Source: Rugalucina vietnamica (lineage: Eukaryota; Mollusca; Bivalvia; Lucinida; Lucinidae). Taken from it: a stretch of DNA of 64,000 nucleotides. Positions within the stretch are counted from its first letter, which is position 1; each line of letters begins with the position of its first letter. Below the pieces are notes generated by a model. The model did not search any database. It worked only from the letters and a program-made list of their open reading frames with translations, and was not told where the DNA came from. The position numbers and the translations under genes are program-made. Location: contig OZ024879.1 of the NCBI GenBank assembly GCA_964017185.1, positions 29,360,956 to 29,424,955 of the forward strand. The letters are read 5' to 3'. This document shows positions 1-11,782 of the stretch, one piece after another.

Positions 1-1
1 A

Positions 2-320
2 CAAGAACTGGCTTCAGCTGGAATTAATCTGAAAGTTCGTCAGGTTGTTGACATTGACGGTTTCTACAACATGGCCTGCGACAACCTGGAGTACATGAAG
101 TGCGGGAGACGCATTCTCAGTTGAAGTCACGCTATACTGTCTCAGCTCGACATTGGTCACAGAGTGCAATTCCCATGCATTCTCACCGCCAAACATGATT
201 GAAGTCACGCTATACTGTCTCAGCTCGACATTGGTCACAGAGTGCAATTCCCATGCCTGTGACTACAAGATTTTACGCTTCATGGGAAATAGGATTGGGG
301 AACAGGATGGGGGGGCGGTT
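2..320 (+). pseudogene. DUF6729-like gene fragment, broken, with an internal 78-bp tandem duplication
   Basis: The frame beginning at base 2 is open to the window edge and reads ELASAGINLKVRQVVDIDGF, then FYNMACDNLEYMKCGRR. It continues as SHAILSQLDIGHRVQFPC after a TGA at 122-124, where I expect Trp. Bases 121-198 are repeated at 199-256, so the QLDIGHRVQFPC segment occurs twice and both copies carry the TGA. The second copy lacks the CILTAKH coding part and the following ACDYKILRFM segment lies in another frame. From memory this resembles the central domain (DUF6729) of large uncharacterised proteins expanded in fish, cnidarians and molluscs. Function is unknown. The two in-frame stops and the shift indicate a dead copy. 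Family assignment is from recall, not a search. Confidence 0.5.
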
Positions 321-445
321 CTGTGCCGCCACCTCTCCCATTTCTTTAGAGGAATGGAAAACAAATTTAATCTCAAATGGATATGGCAAATGGATAAGGC
401 AAGAAAACCAAAAAATGAGCAGTGCTATTGACACAATCGTAGAAC

Positions 446-585
446 GAATACAGTGTAGGCTTACGATATGTTTCATGGTATAAAGTACCTGATTGATAGT
501 TTGGTTTTTTCCCACCTCGGTTTTTGGAGTGGGAATCTTTTTCTGATGGCGCCTTTTCCTGATCTTTGCCTACTTGTACCTTTTT
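446..585 (+). repeat. Dispersed repeat C, single arm
   Basis: Matches the right arm of the element at 14846-16391: GGCTTACGATATGTTTC..., CCCACCTCGGTTTTTGGAG and a terminal CCTACTTGTACCTTTTT. TTAA follows the terminus directly, as at other copies. Only one arm is present. Confidence 0.75.
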
Positions 586-593
586 AACTAACG

Positions 594-1110
594 GTGTAAC
601 AGTGATGGAAACGGTGATATTGACACAATCTTAGAACAGTGATACTGACACAATTTTCAAACACAGTTGTGGCTTTAACTAACAGTGTAACAGTGATAGA
701 AACAGTGGTATTTACACAATCTTAGAACAGTGAGACTGACACAATTTTCAAACACAGTGGTGGCTTTGTTTGTTTGTTGAGGCTTAACGTCCCAGTAAAC
801 AATTTTTCAGTCATGTTGGGACGCAGCCAACTCTTCCTGGGTTTAACCAGTACTGTAGGGGGTTAATACGTCTTGCTCAAGGACAAAGCACGGTGATGTC
901 TGTGGGGAACAGTGGTGGCTTTATCTAACAGTGTAACAGTGATAGAAACATGTTGTTGGCTTAAACCAATAGTGATAGTGACACCAAAAAATGCAGTTAA
1001 ACAGTGAAACATGCTGTTGGCTTAAACCAATAGTGATAGTGACACTCAAAAACGCAGTTAAACAGTGAAACATGTTGTTGGCTTAAACCAATAGTGATAG
1101 TGACACTCAA
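594..1110 (+). repeat. Short tandem repeats (about 120-bp and 62-bp units) with a nested retroposon
   Basis: Bases 594-767 hold two degenerate units containing GTAACAGTGATAGAAACAG, CACAATCTTAGAACAGTGA and ACACAATTTTCAAACACAG. Bases 923-1110 hold about three 62-bp units with GTTGGCTTAAACCAATAGTG starting near 950, 1012 and 1074. The array is split by the retroposon at 768-908. No coding potential. Confidence 0.75.
768..908 (-). mobile_element. Small SINE-like retroposon with 14-bp target duplication
   Basis: Read on the minus strand it ends GGGACGTTAAGCCTCAACAA followed by ACAAAC, a tail like those of other SINEs here. ACAGTGGTGGCTTT at 754-767 is repeated at 909-922, a perfect 14-bp target-site duplication, so insertion was by target-primed reverse transcription. 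About 141 bp, probably 5' truncated. It interrupts a tandem array. Confidence 0.7.
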
Positions 1111-1710
1111 TGGCGCTCCCCATTACCGATTTGCTCATAGCAATTTCTGGTAGTAAATCTGGTAATTCTGACCAATAAATGTCTACAGCGCAAAATTTTG
1201 GCTACCAGGTTTGCTACCACCTTTCGTCCAATCAGAATGGATGTTACTGCCAGGTTTCATACAAGATGGTGCCTTCCATTAAGTTTTAAGTTGTGGAAGA
1301 ATTTATCATAGCGTTTCTATTTTTTCCTTGTAATAATTCAATTTATAGGTGAAAGTGACATTTCAGCTTTTGGTATGTTATATTTGCAGTAAACCTATGC
1401 TAATTTTATGTGCCTGTGTGCAGAAATTATGCCAAATTGAGATGGTGCATTTTTTCCCGAAGCACAGTGACATGCATTATCTCGAAAAGAGCCTTACAAA
1501 TTAATGTCAAAGACTCTCTGGTTTATAATTTTGATGTGCTATATGTGCATTCTAGCATTTTTCTTCGCTGGGCTTTGTCCTGAAGATTTTAAGATATAGT
1601 AGATTTTAAGTTAGCAATCATGCCCCCCTTAGTAGAGTTGCTTATGTAATCCCGTGGCCACTTTTTGTTAATCAAGGTTTCTATATACCAAAATGTTCGG
1701 TTTGATGAGT

Positions 1711-2940
1711 AGATTTCAAAAATGTTTCCTGCCATTTTTTCTGTTGACTTTCAAGGTCAAGGTCAAAGGTCAAAGGTCACGGCTATTAAATATATAGGGC
1801 ATATGACTGTATCTTAATTTATGGCCGATCTTCCATGTGAATATGCTGCAAACTGGAAATTATCGAAAGTAAATACATTTTAGCAATTGGCAAGTGCAAT
1901 TTCCAAATGACCTTGACCCTTCCATTTGAAAGGTCAAGGTCATTTACCCAAAATTTGCCCCAAAAGAACGCAAAATACGCAAAATAACTGCGCGCGTGCT
2001 ACAATAGGCATGAGGGAGGTTGAATTCAAGACCTTTAATATGGTAGGTATTCTTGTAGGGTTCGATATGTATGTAAGTTGCAGCGTTCGTCCAAATGAGT
2101 TGCCATAGCAACGAAGGTTAATGACAGGACATGGTATGACTTTTGAGTGCTGTACATATTTAAGGAAAATGGTTAAGTTTTGGAGTTGCTTATATTGTTC
2201 AATGAATTTTAAGACAATCATGATTAAGTGTTTGTTTTATTTTTTAGATTTCAAAAATGTTTCCTGCCATTTTTTCTGTTGACTTTCAAGGTCAAAGGTC
2301 AAGGTCAAAGGTCACGGCTATTAAATACATAGGGCATATATGACTATCTCTAAATTTATGGCTGGTTTTCCATGTGAATCTGCTGCAAACTGGAAAATAT
2401 CGAACGTGAATACATTTTAGCAATTACCGAGTGCAATTTCTAAATGACCTTGACCCCTCCATTTGAAAGGTCAAGGTCATTTATCCAAAATGTGCCCAAA
2501 AAGAACGCAAAATTCGCAAAATAACTACGCGCGTGCTATGACAGGCATGAGGGAGGTTGAATTCAAGACCTTTTATATAGTAGGTATTCTTGTAGGGTTC
2601 TATACTGTATATATGTAAGTTGCAGCGATCCATCAAATGAGTTGCCATAGCAACGAAGGTTAATGGCAGGACATGGTATGACCTTTGAATGCTGTGCATA
2701 ATTAAGGAAAATGGTTAAGTTTTCGAGTTGCTTATCTTGTTTAATGAACTTTTAGACAATCATGATTGTAATATACCAAAATGTTTGTTTTATCACTTAG
2801 ATTTCAGAAATGGTTCCTGCCATTTTTCTGCACATTTCTTAAGGTCAAGGTCAAATGTCACGGTTCTAGAATTTATGGGACCGACAAAAATATTATCATT
2901 CGCGGTTGCTTGTCTGCGTACATTTGATATTAGAACAGTT
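1711..2940 (+). repeat. Tandem ~540-bp units with AGGTCA arrays
   Basis: Unit starts at 1711, 2246 and 2799 (spacings 535 and 553), the third truncated. Each of the first two units carries AAGGTCAAGGTCA-type runs near its start (1753-1780, 2287-2314), an inverted pair TGACCTTGACC ... AAGGTCAAGGTCA about 200 bases on, and TTGCCATAGCAACGAAGGTT. The small reading frames here do not show conserved coding. Confidence 0.8.
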
Positions 2941-5630
2941 TAAAAAAAATGGCCCCAGTCCATTTTGAGGCTTTAGACCCCATTGAGACTGTACTGTATG
3001 CATGGAAATTATCAAGTGATATGCCAAAAAAAGCGCTCAGACAGCTTGATCTGAGAAAATTCCTACTATGTAACTTTATAAATAAAAAAGTTATGCAGAT
3101 ATATGATGTAAGGTGATTAAGATTTTAGTGTGACATTTTTCAATGAAGTCAAATTTGAAAGCTATCATACTGCATCAAATTAAGAAATAGAAATTGAAGA
3201 GATACAAAATATAAAACATATGAATATATAGATAAAAATAATGAACAGCATCACCACTCTGGTAGTTTCGGATTTTTGTATCACCGCACGGAAATCCACT
3301 GTGGGTCTAAAAGTAATGATTGTAAGATTCCATAATTATTGGTCAACAATTGTGGTTGTCATTTATTTTCTTACTGTTTATACTAAGCTCAGGCCCCAAT
3401 TCAGTTATCATAACAATTGAGTCCTCCGTCAACCCACCCATCATTATTATTCATTTTTATACTGACCATTCAAATCAGCACATTCGCTAACGGTCAATGA
3501 CGGTTAGACAACACGTGGGTTAGACAAAACAAACCAACACATGCTTTTTACCGGTAAATATAGGTGCAAAAACACAATGTTTGTCTAAGGAAATAGAGGT
3601 TGGCGTGGTTATACCTTGCTGGCGGAGGAGTCAATTGGTTTAGCTCTGTCACTTCTTTACATTTTTACGAGTGTTTGCTTAGAAAGTAAGGACTATAAGA
3701 TTTTTTTTCCACTTTACAGCTAAATATTCGAAGAAACGCCATCATTTTTAAGAACCATTCTTCATATTTTATTGATTCTATTCAAAGTTTTAAAATAGTG
3801 GTATAACGGTACAAATAAGGCCAGATTTGTCTGCAAAATAACACTAGTGTTATAAGCCAATGTCCCACTTTGGGGCCATTTTTTTGAAACTGCCCTTTAA
3901 CTAGGTAAAATCTTTAGCACATACCTGACCGTATTTTTTTATGTCACTCTCATATGGCCTTGAACTATTTATTTGAAAGGTCAAGGTCATTTCACTCACA
4001 TATGTCGAAAATATACGCAAGAATCTTATTTTACAACGTAATTACAAAGCCAGAGCAAGATAAGATAACTTACAGCGACCAATTATGTTATGTATTTTGA
4101 TGGCTGTAATATGAATCTCACTTTTATCTTTATTCTAATTGTGTTGCCATAGGCAACCAAGACTTTTATCAACAAAACAATATGGATTTTTCATAAATAT
4201 TTCGACAAGATTTTAGTAGAATTCGATGGATATTTACAAGCATGACTAAGGTACTACAAAATAATTGTTTCAAAAATGATTTCTGTCTATTTAGCTTTGA
4301 TCACTATAGGTCAAGATAACTGACCAAAGGTCACAACCTCAAAATATTATACCAGCGTTTATATCATTGGTTATCATGCGGCTACAATTCAATGTATATA
4401 TCGTTATATGGTCGTAAATACTAATACTTAGACATTGCCTTTTGAACTTATTGTAAGTAATGCAAGTTATCTAATTTACATATTCACGAATTTTAATGTA
4501 AACATTAATAAATGACAGAAAAAATCGTTAACAATACATAAATAAACGAATTTCAGACCCAAACCATCAAATTATCATTGTGACACTTTATTATAGAACC
4601 ATATCATATGATATATTTATTGATGTTGTGGGCCCAAAATGAAAACAATCTCATTTACATATTCATAAATGTTAACAAAAAAAAATCGAAAATCGAGGAT
4701 AAACGAGGGAAAACTATAGCCATTGCAAGGTTTTGGGTGAGTTATAATATCCATAATTATATCCCTGAAACCAATTTTCATGGCTGCCAGTGTGGTCAGA
4801 GGGACCACCTTAATGCCATAAAGGTTGTCCTTAACAATGCACACTTTTGCATAATGCAACATTACATAGTTTCCATACCCACCCTAGTGTGATTCTAAAG
4901 ACTACGCTGTACTCACAAAAAATATTCAAATACCAACAATAGCATGCTCTACAATACTTAAATTGGTCTGATAGTGAAGCATGGACTTAGCAGTTTAACC
5001 TTAATACCTATCATACAAATTATTAAATTTGCATATTCATGAAAATTAATAAAACACACAAAAATTGGAGAAAAAATCTTGGAAAAATATGGGGTATACG
5101 CACAAAATCACTTGTGTCATAGCTGTTTACATACCCAGTATGCTGAAAGAAGTATCAATTGAATGCTATTGCAGTGTACTATGACACTTAAGTCACATAC
5201 ATGAATGATCTGATTTTTAATTTCATGAATTTTAATGAAAACTTCATAAATAGTAATGAAAAAGTGGGAAAATTAAACGGGTAAACCTACAACCAAAAGC
5301 CCTAACATGCTGAAAATGGAATCAAATGATTGCTAGGGTAAAATTTTATCATCCTGTACTACAATATATAAGTCATTTGACTTTTTGTTTTATGAACATT
5401 AACCAAACCTTTCGAATTCACGGGAAAATTACGAAAAATAAGGCGGTATACACAGAAAATCAACTGTATCTTGGTTTCTGATAGACATAGAGAGCTATAA
5501 TTGGTATCAAATGATTGTTGTGACACTTTTCTACAATCATATAATCTGATATAATCGTGTATAATCTGCGTACTCGCCAAATTCCGCAGTTGCAACTTAC
5601 CACTAGCAATTGAAACAGGTAGATATACCG

Positions 5631-6160
5631 GACTGTATACACAGTATCCAAAATCTGCATCTACACAGTTACATAATAGTCAAAATTTACCTGTGTCTAC
5701 ACGGTTGCTGTTTAATGGTCTCTACACAGTAGCCTGACTGGTAAATTCAAGCACATTTTTTCTACCAGGAAAGTTTCTGTGTGCTACCAGGGCTAGGGAA
5801 AGTGTTTGGGGGTCTTGGCTAATAGAATTTTGTAGAAAAGTGACGATATTTGCTGTTTAAAAGACAAAACGTCGCCACAGCCTTATCGATCTCCGATTGG
5901 ATTTAAAATCACGTAAGCCACCCACTCATTTCGGCCATATTCTTGCTACAATGGCAAGACTGCAAAATGGCAATATCAAAATCCTAAAATCTGATTTTTT
6001 TTCTATCCTGACAGTGTCTGAGATGGGCCCCTAGCATTGAAAATAACTAATATTTTTACAAATGAAAGGCGATTACAAATTCCCTGTTTGACTCGTCGCC
6101 ATCTTCAAACGATCGACACCGGTACCAAAACACTCTACATGAGATCACGTATATGACTCT
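5631..6160 (+). repeat. Dispersed repeat B, copy 1
   Basis: Homologous to 15575-16125 and, inverted, to 13326-13885. It starts with repeats of TGTCTACACGGTT/CTACACAGTT, then GTGTGCTACCAGGGCTAGGG, GCTAATAGAATTTTG, and ends with CGCCATCTTC...GATCACGTATATGAC. It lies inside the larger 1630-7413 element, so it is probably a later insertion. Confidence 0.75.
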
Positions 6161-7482
6161 GTTACTACGTACCATAGGATAAAAGGACAATGTCTAAGCT
6201 TTAAAATGAGATCTGATTGAGTGGTCTAGGATAAATAATAGCGGATATATGACCAATTTTGTATGCACATGCCCATGCTCAAAAATCGTGTTAATGGTTG
6301 CTATGGAAACCATGCATTTTTTTATAGTGCAAACAAATTTATCTTTATGAACAAAAGCATTTCTGGGGTCCCAATGAACGATTTTGCACCCATTAAAATC
6401 ATCCTGGGGTGCAAGGTAGGTCAAATTAGCTCCAGGAATACCACGGTGGTTTTCTTGTTTGTTTTTTTTTCAGTGATTTTTTTATGTTTTCATTAATATT
6501 CATGAATATGCAAATTAGATAATAATATGCAAATTAGATAATTTGCAAATGTTACCATGAGATGAAAGGGGTTTCTCTTTGCTTTGATTTGATACCACAT
6601 TCAATGATTTAAGGCAAGTTGTTGCTGACATATGATTAATCTTGTTTATATATATCCCCGTTTCGGCGCTATTTTAAAAGTGGGTCATGGACGGGGTGTT
6701 CGTTGTATCATTCGACCATTATCATTTGACCTTGACCTTTAACAGTAAAATTAAAGTTGTGGGGATTGTTTATGCTAGTAATAAATGCATTAAAACATTT
6801 TCATTTATCCCCATGTTGATTCAAAACCACTACAAAACTAATAAATAATTAAATGGTTAAGCACTTAAATGAGCTATTAAAATCCTTCAAAATTCACGCT
6901 AAGGCTACCATAAAGTGCTGTTGCTATGGCAACTGTTTGTGACATGGAGGTGCAAATGACTAATATACCAACCCCACAAATATTCAAGATACCATCTATG
7001 TCAAAGATTCATTCTATATACTGCTGACTTTGTAATGCGCCGATAAATAAGCCGTATTTCTGTATTTTTTCTTACAAATTTGGCATAAATGACCTTGACC
7101 TTTAGAATTTGGTTTTCAAGGTCACTTGAAAGTGACATCAAAAAGTGTCGAAATGTGTTTACTATCAATTACACTAGTTTTGTACTTTTCAAAAACATTA
7201 TCTCGGTCATAATTATTGATATTGTAAGTCACACCATTAAGCCTTAGCCATGACATTTGACCTTTGACCTTGACCTTGAAAGTTAATAGAAAAAATAGCA
7301 GGAAACATTTTTGAAACCTACACATGCAAATGAACATTTTGGTATATAAAAACCCTGATTAACAAGAAAAGTCCACGGGAGCATTTTTCGTTACATAAGC
7401 AACTCTACTACCTCCCCCCTCTGACGCTGAGCTTCTTTCCTCTCATTTTGTTGTTGCTGTAGCTGTTGGGTCCAGTTTGGAG

Positions 7483-7508
7483 TGTACAAACGGCACTGAA
7501 GACTCGTG
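7483..7508 (+). pseudogene. Tiny DUF6729-family-like scrap
   Basis: Reads VQFGVYKRH before a stop and matches the VQFGVYR segment of the pseudogene at 10291-11782, including the bases GTCCAGTTTGGAGTGTACA. Too short to be more than a hint of another copy. Confidence 0.25.
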
Positions 7509-7926
7509 AAAAAGAACAACTGCATGGATGCACCCGATACACTTACTGTCATTCGCCATCGGTTTGACAATCGCCCCTTATTGGCATGACCGTCGTGCAG
7601 ATAAGCGGCGTTATCACATTCTTAGACCTATATTTCCAGCGATAACCCCAAGTTTGCATATGTGATAATGTGTTCCCTGCCCTCTGAATATCAGCATGGG
7701 CGGGCTGATAACCGGAAATCATGACATGTATTTTGAACGGAGAGAGGTTATAATGCCCGCATGCGACGTTGTCGCGCCACGGTATGTGACGTCAGGTTTA
7801 GTGAAGTTACGTCATTGTCACGTCATATTTTTGCTGCCGTTTTCTTTTTCAACACAGACATAAACGTTTTTCGCATTTCTAAATAAAAATCTTTGGAATA
7901 GAAGATTAAGAAGATGTGATAAACGG

Positions 7927-8024
7927 ATTATAACATGGGCATTTTGGTCATAGCCCATAGTATCAACCCTCGACCATTATCTTTGATACTGTGGGCGATA
8001 ACCAAAATGCCCATAATCTGTAAT
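7927..8024. repeat. Imperfect 40-bp-stem hairpin
   Basis: The left arm (7927-7966) with GGGCATTTTGGT and AGTATCAA pairs with the right arm (7983-8024) with TTTGATACTGTGGGCG and ACCAAAATGCCCAT across a ~16-base loop. Probably the core of a small foldback element; no matching ends were identified. Confidence 0.6.
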
Positions 8025-10260
8025 TATCCACATGATAGGGATGTAAAATGAGTATGCGTAAATAATAAAGTAATTCTCGTAACCTAAATAATAAAAGAAG
8101 GTGGTTATCCAAATGAATAAACAACCCTTGATTTAATAACTGAGTATGGAATCATTTCAGTAACACAAAACAAGCATTTACATTGAAAACTACTGTGATT
8201 CAGTTGACATCAGATGAACAAGGATCAAATCATTATTTAGTTTTCCTATTCATAATTAACAAAAATGTTAAATTCGAATGTATCACAATCACTAAACACA
8301 TAATTAATTTATTTAATGGCAAATTAATAGTTTAATGCATAACTCTCATCTGCATCGTGCCGATAGCCAACACCTGTAGCATTGGCTTGCCGATAACGCC
8401 AGTGTTATTGACAAGACATTCGTGCCAATGGCCACAGCCGTTCCTACTACTTCACCTGCCATTTGTAACCACTACTCCGACCCGCACCACGGGAAAGGGC
8501 AGTGATTATGACTTTTCAGCTTTCAGTGCCCTGCAGTTGTCCCACACCTAGCACGGCTATCTCCAACCCTTCCCCATGTGGTAGTGGGCAGTGGATACAT
8601 ATGACTTATGCATAATATGCAGTATGAAAAGTTTTCCGTCGCAGTTAAATGTGGTTGTAATGTATACATGTTTAATGAAGGAAAGACTTGGCTTCTTGGC
8701 TGTCAGTATTGCCAGAACTGTTGTATATTATTTTGGTATTATTTTTCAAACACATATGCTTCTTCCAGAAATATACATGTAATTTGATTTATAGAAAAAA
8801 AGGAATCTGTAAACAGGTATTTGTTGCATATTTATGAACTAGTCATTTGTAACCATGCGCCCAGCCATCCTACGTACCCCAACACTGTTGAGGGTGGGGA
8901 TAGCTGTGGGATGTTTCCTTTGATTTGTTCCCCCAGTGCAGGGGAACTACCCCACGGTTTGCATTATATTAGCAAAAACAGCAGTGCATTGAGATCATCG
9001 CAGACTGTGGAAAGAATAAGGAGGGGTTTTCCCTATGGGTGCCACCACAGTGCAGAGCTTTTAGCTGTGGTTTGCTTGAACAGTCACCACTGTTAGCCAC
9101 ATAGACATCTACCATTTCTCAGAAGCTGAAAATTGAGCTCAAAACGTAAAGAATAGATGGTCCATACTACACAAATTAATAACAGCATGAATGTCGGTTT
9201 CTACCAAGGCTTTTCCTGTGAACCATGTGAAAACAATTATGTAATTACTAAATAGTTGTGTTGCCAAAAAAAAAAAAGATGAAGAAATTTTATGAACTGA
9301 TTCACCAAAGAACCATTAGAGGTGTGCCGGTTGTGGCAGAATTTATAGACAAAAACAACAACAGTAATGGCTGCGCCCTTGTGGGAGCTTTGTAGTGCTG
9401 GAAACAGTGACTTGTTTCATTAAAATTGTACACATATTTTATCACATATAGAAGATTAGTTAACTGGCATTCTGGTAGTATAATTTCAAGTCCCTGCTTT
9501 TCCATAACTATCTGGGACTGACCTCCTCTGCTGAAATGTCAGCTTACTTCAACTCAGCGATATACTGTCATTGTCCCCGCTACGGAATAAACTGCATTCA
9601 AAGTTGTTCCCCTGTACAACTTAATGAGCAAATAATATGCAAACTAGGTTTATTGCTTGTTTAATATTTCATATCTAGAAGTCTAAGAGGAGGGGGAGGG
9701 GGAGATGGTGGTATATTGCTGCATCGCTTGTGACAGACTGAGATCTAAGCACTAATTTCCTTTCTGAAACACCCCTGGTGGATGCTGAAGTACAATTAAT
9801 TGACATTGTCAAGTTTGGCGTGTCTCAAGTAAACTATTCAGTCTAGCTACCTTGGAACTGGGATGTGGTCTGTTTTATGCAAGACAATTGGTCAGTTTAA
9901 ATAATAAATATGTATGTAAGGTAAATAAAACTCATTGGATTTCAGTGGAGACCGAAACATTTCCAACCCAAGGGTCCGATGTTCCAGTGGAAAATGAAGC
10001 TACATGTTTACTTTGATGATGATGTGTAGGGCTGGAACGATATATTGATACATACTCATTATTACTTTAGTACCTTAATCTGATGGATCGGATCACATCG
10101 AGAAGCTGCGTTAGAAAAGACCGGATCAGAAGAGACTGCTGTACTGTTGTATCTACACCTATATACCTACAATAAAAGGCAAGGGTTCCGTGTGAATTCA
10201 GTAAATTGTTAAAAATCGAGACATTGTGACGGTGCACCAAACAACGATGTGCCTGTGTTA
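8025..10260. other. Unassigned intergenic DNA
   Basis: No convincing gene. Short open stretches at 8357-8551 and 8821-9096 have no recognisable motif, start context or splice structure. 8860-9090 is less AT-rich than its surroundings and might hold an old exon, but I cannot name it. Confidence 0.5.
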
Positions 10261-10290
10261 TTGTGTTATTTTATAATATTTTTCAGAACA

Positions 10291-11782
10291 ATGGCTGATC
10301 TGACGCCGGTCTTTAGAAGGACAGCAACTGGGCGTCTCATTCTTCAGGACAGCCCAGCTGCAATCAGATTTAAGAATCAACCCAAAAAGACCATGGGCCT
10401 CCGAAAAAGGGAGAAGTTGTAAAGAATGAGGCCACAGAGGCAGTAAAGAGGGCAGGAGGGGACGTGAAAAGTCAGATTCAAAGACTTGGCCAGTACAGGG
10501 TCCAGTTTGGAGTATACAGGTAAAACTAAATAGAGTTTACTGGCCCTTTTAACATGTAACATGTATTAAGGTGCACTTAGAGTGTTAGGATGCAAAGATG
10601 TAGCATCTATCTGGATTGTTTTGATATATCTTTATAGTGTTGCTTGGTTGATAGCATACTTTATTACCAGTTGACCAGGGATCTGTCTTTGCTCCATATT
10701 TTTATTGAAACATAAAAAGTTGTGTGTACATCCTCATTTCTATTATCATGCTTTTAAAATAGTTTCTCGTGAATAAGTATGCAAGATAATATAAAACATC
10801 CTAAAAAGTTGATTCTCTATTATAATATCAAATTTTGTGTTTAAACTGGTTTGCAAAAATAAAATTTTAAAATTTATTGATGATGGACAAAAGTGGGTCT
10901 GTCTGAACAAAGAAAATAATGAGTCCATTTTTTTGCTGTGGTACAGTAAGAAAAAACTATGTGTAAGCTTATCTATGTTATCTGATTGCTTTAAATGAAC
11001 CAACAAACTTCATTTCGCAGAGAAATGACCTTCCTCTGGGTGTTAAATAATGCACCAGGATATGCAGCCTGGATGGCACTCGCAGGAGAGGAAGAGCCAT
11101 CGTCATCATCACCAAACTGGGCCAACAAGATGGCAATGAGGCTTTATCTTTGACAATTTGAAGAGGGGAAGAGGGGAAGGAGCTCATGGAAATGAAAAGG
11201 AAGGAGCATGGCGCTAAAGGTAATATATGCTTGTTTGGAAATGAAACATATCATAAGGTGAAAAATCTGATTTTTGCTTGTTAATCTATCTAGAGCAAAA
11301 ATATAGACAGCACAACTGAGTTTTGTTTTGGTTGTATGTGTAAGACCTGCAAAAGATTGTTTCGACAAGCATGCCGTCTTAAGCACATTATGGAAAAGTA
11401 TGGTAAAATTTCAAAGTTTACATATTTGGACTAAATGCATTGTTCTTTTTTTGTTACAATGTGTTTTTACTTTATTGCATATTTCTTGAAGATTGCACCA
11501 AGTTCAATTTTTAGTGTTAAATAACTGACAATGTGTGTGGTGGTAAAACTGCTCTTGAAGTTATTCATATTTCCAAGAATTTTAGATTTTGTCGATAAAT
11601 ATTTAAAAAAAAATGGTGATTTTCTTGCATAATACAGCTTGGCCATTCATTTATACAGGTTATAAGTAAGATAGGTTTTACTGTATGATGTTTGGCATTA
11701 TTTCAGTTCCACCCCCAAAGCCAGACATCTGATGACGACCTAGTCAGAGCGGCAGAGATTATAGAATCAGAACACTTAGCAG
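10291..11782 (+). pseudogene. N-terminal exons of a DUF6729-family-like gene, decayed
   Basis: Three candidate exons. Exon 1 (10291-10519) follows a T-rich tract and CAG, starts MADLTPVFRRTATGRLIL with QDSPAAIRFKNQPKKT, and after a frame change reads SQIQRLGQYRVQFGVYR before the donor AG|GTAAAA. Exon 2 (11021-11219) follows TTTCGCAG, reads EMTFLWVLNNAPGYAAWMAL and later ELMEMKRKEHGAK before G|GTAATA; between them is a TGA and an 8-bp duplication of GAAGAGGG that shifts the frame. Exon 3 (11707-11782), between TTTCAG and GTATGT, reads SQTSDDDLVRAAEIIESEHL. The order SDSPAA...QPK, VQFG.Y, FxWxLENAxGYA is what I recall for N-termini of DUF6729 proteins. Splice sites survive, so decay is modest. 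Family call from memory. Confidence 0.5.
10520..11020 (+). other. Intron 1 of the 10.3-11.8 kb pseudogene
   Basis: Bounded by GTAAAA and TTTCGCAG, AT-rich, with no internal motif recognised. Confidence 0.35.

Larger units (their letters stand above)
1630..7413. mobile_element. Large non-autonomous element with inverted ends and internal ~540-bp tandem units
   Basis: TAGTAGAGTTGCTTATGTAA at 1630-1649 recurs inverted at 7391-7410, and similarity continues inward for several hundred bases (GTTAATCAAGG, TATATACCAAAATG, TTTCAAAAATGTTTCCTGC). Internal units starting AGATTTCAAAAATG lie at 1711, 2246 and 2799; a unit in the opposite sense fills about 7050-7320. CCCCCCT at 1623-1629 and 7414-7420 may be a target duplication, but C-runs make this weak. 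The middle (4450-5450, 6480-6560) has degenerate units with ATTTACATATTCAT and ATTTGCATATTCATGA. I found no credible reading frame in 5.8 kb. A dispersed element (repeat B) is nested at about 5631-6160. It could be a foldback element or two diverged copies of one satellite-bearing repeat facing each other. Confidence 0.5.

Noticed and set aside
1630-7413. A Polinton-type element because of long inverted ends
   Set aside because: No gene of that class, too short, and no clear 6-bp duplication.
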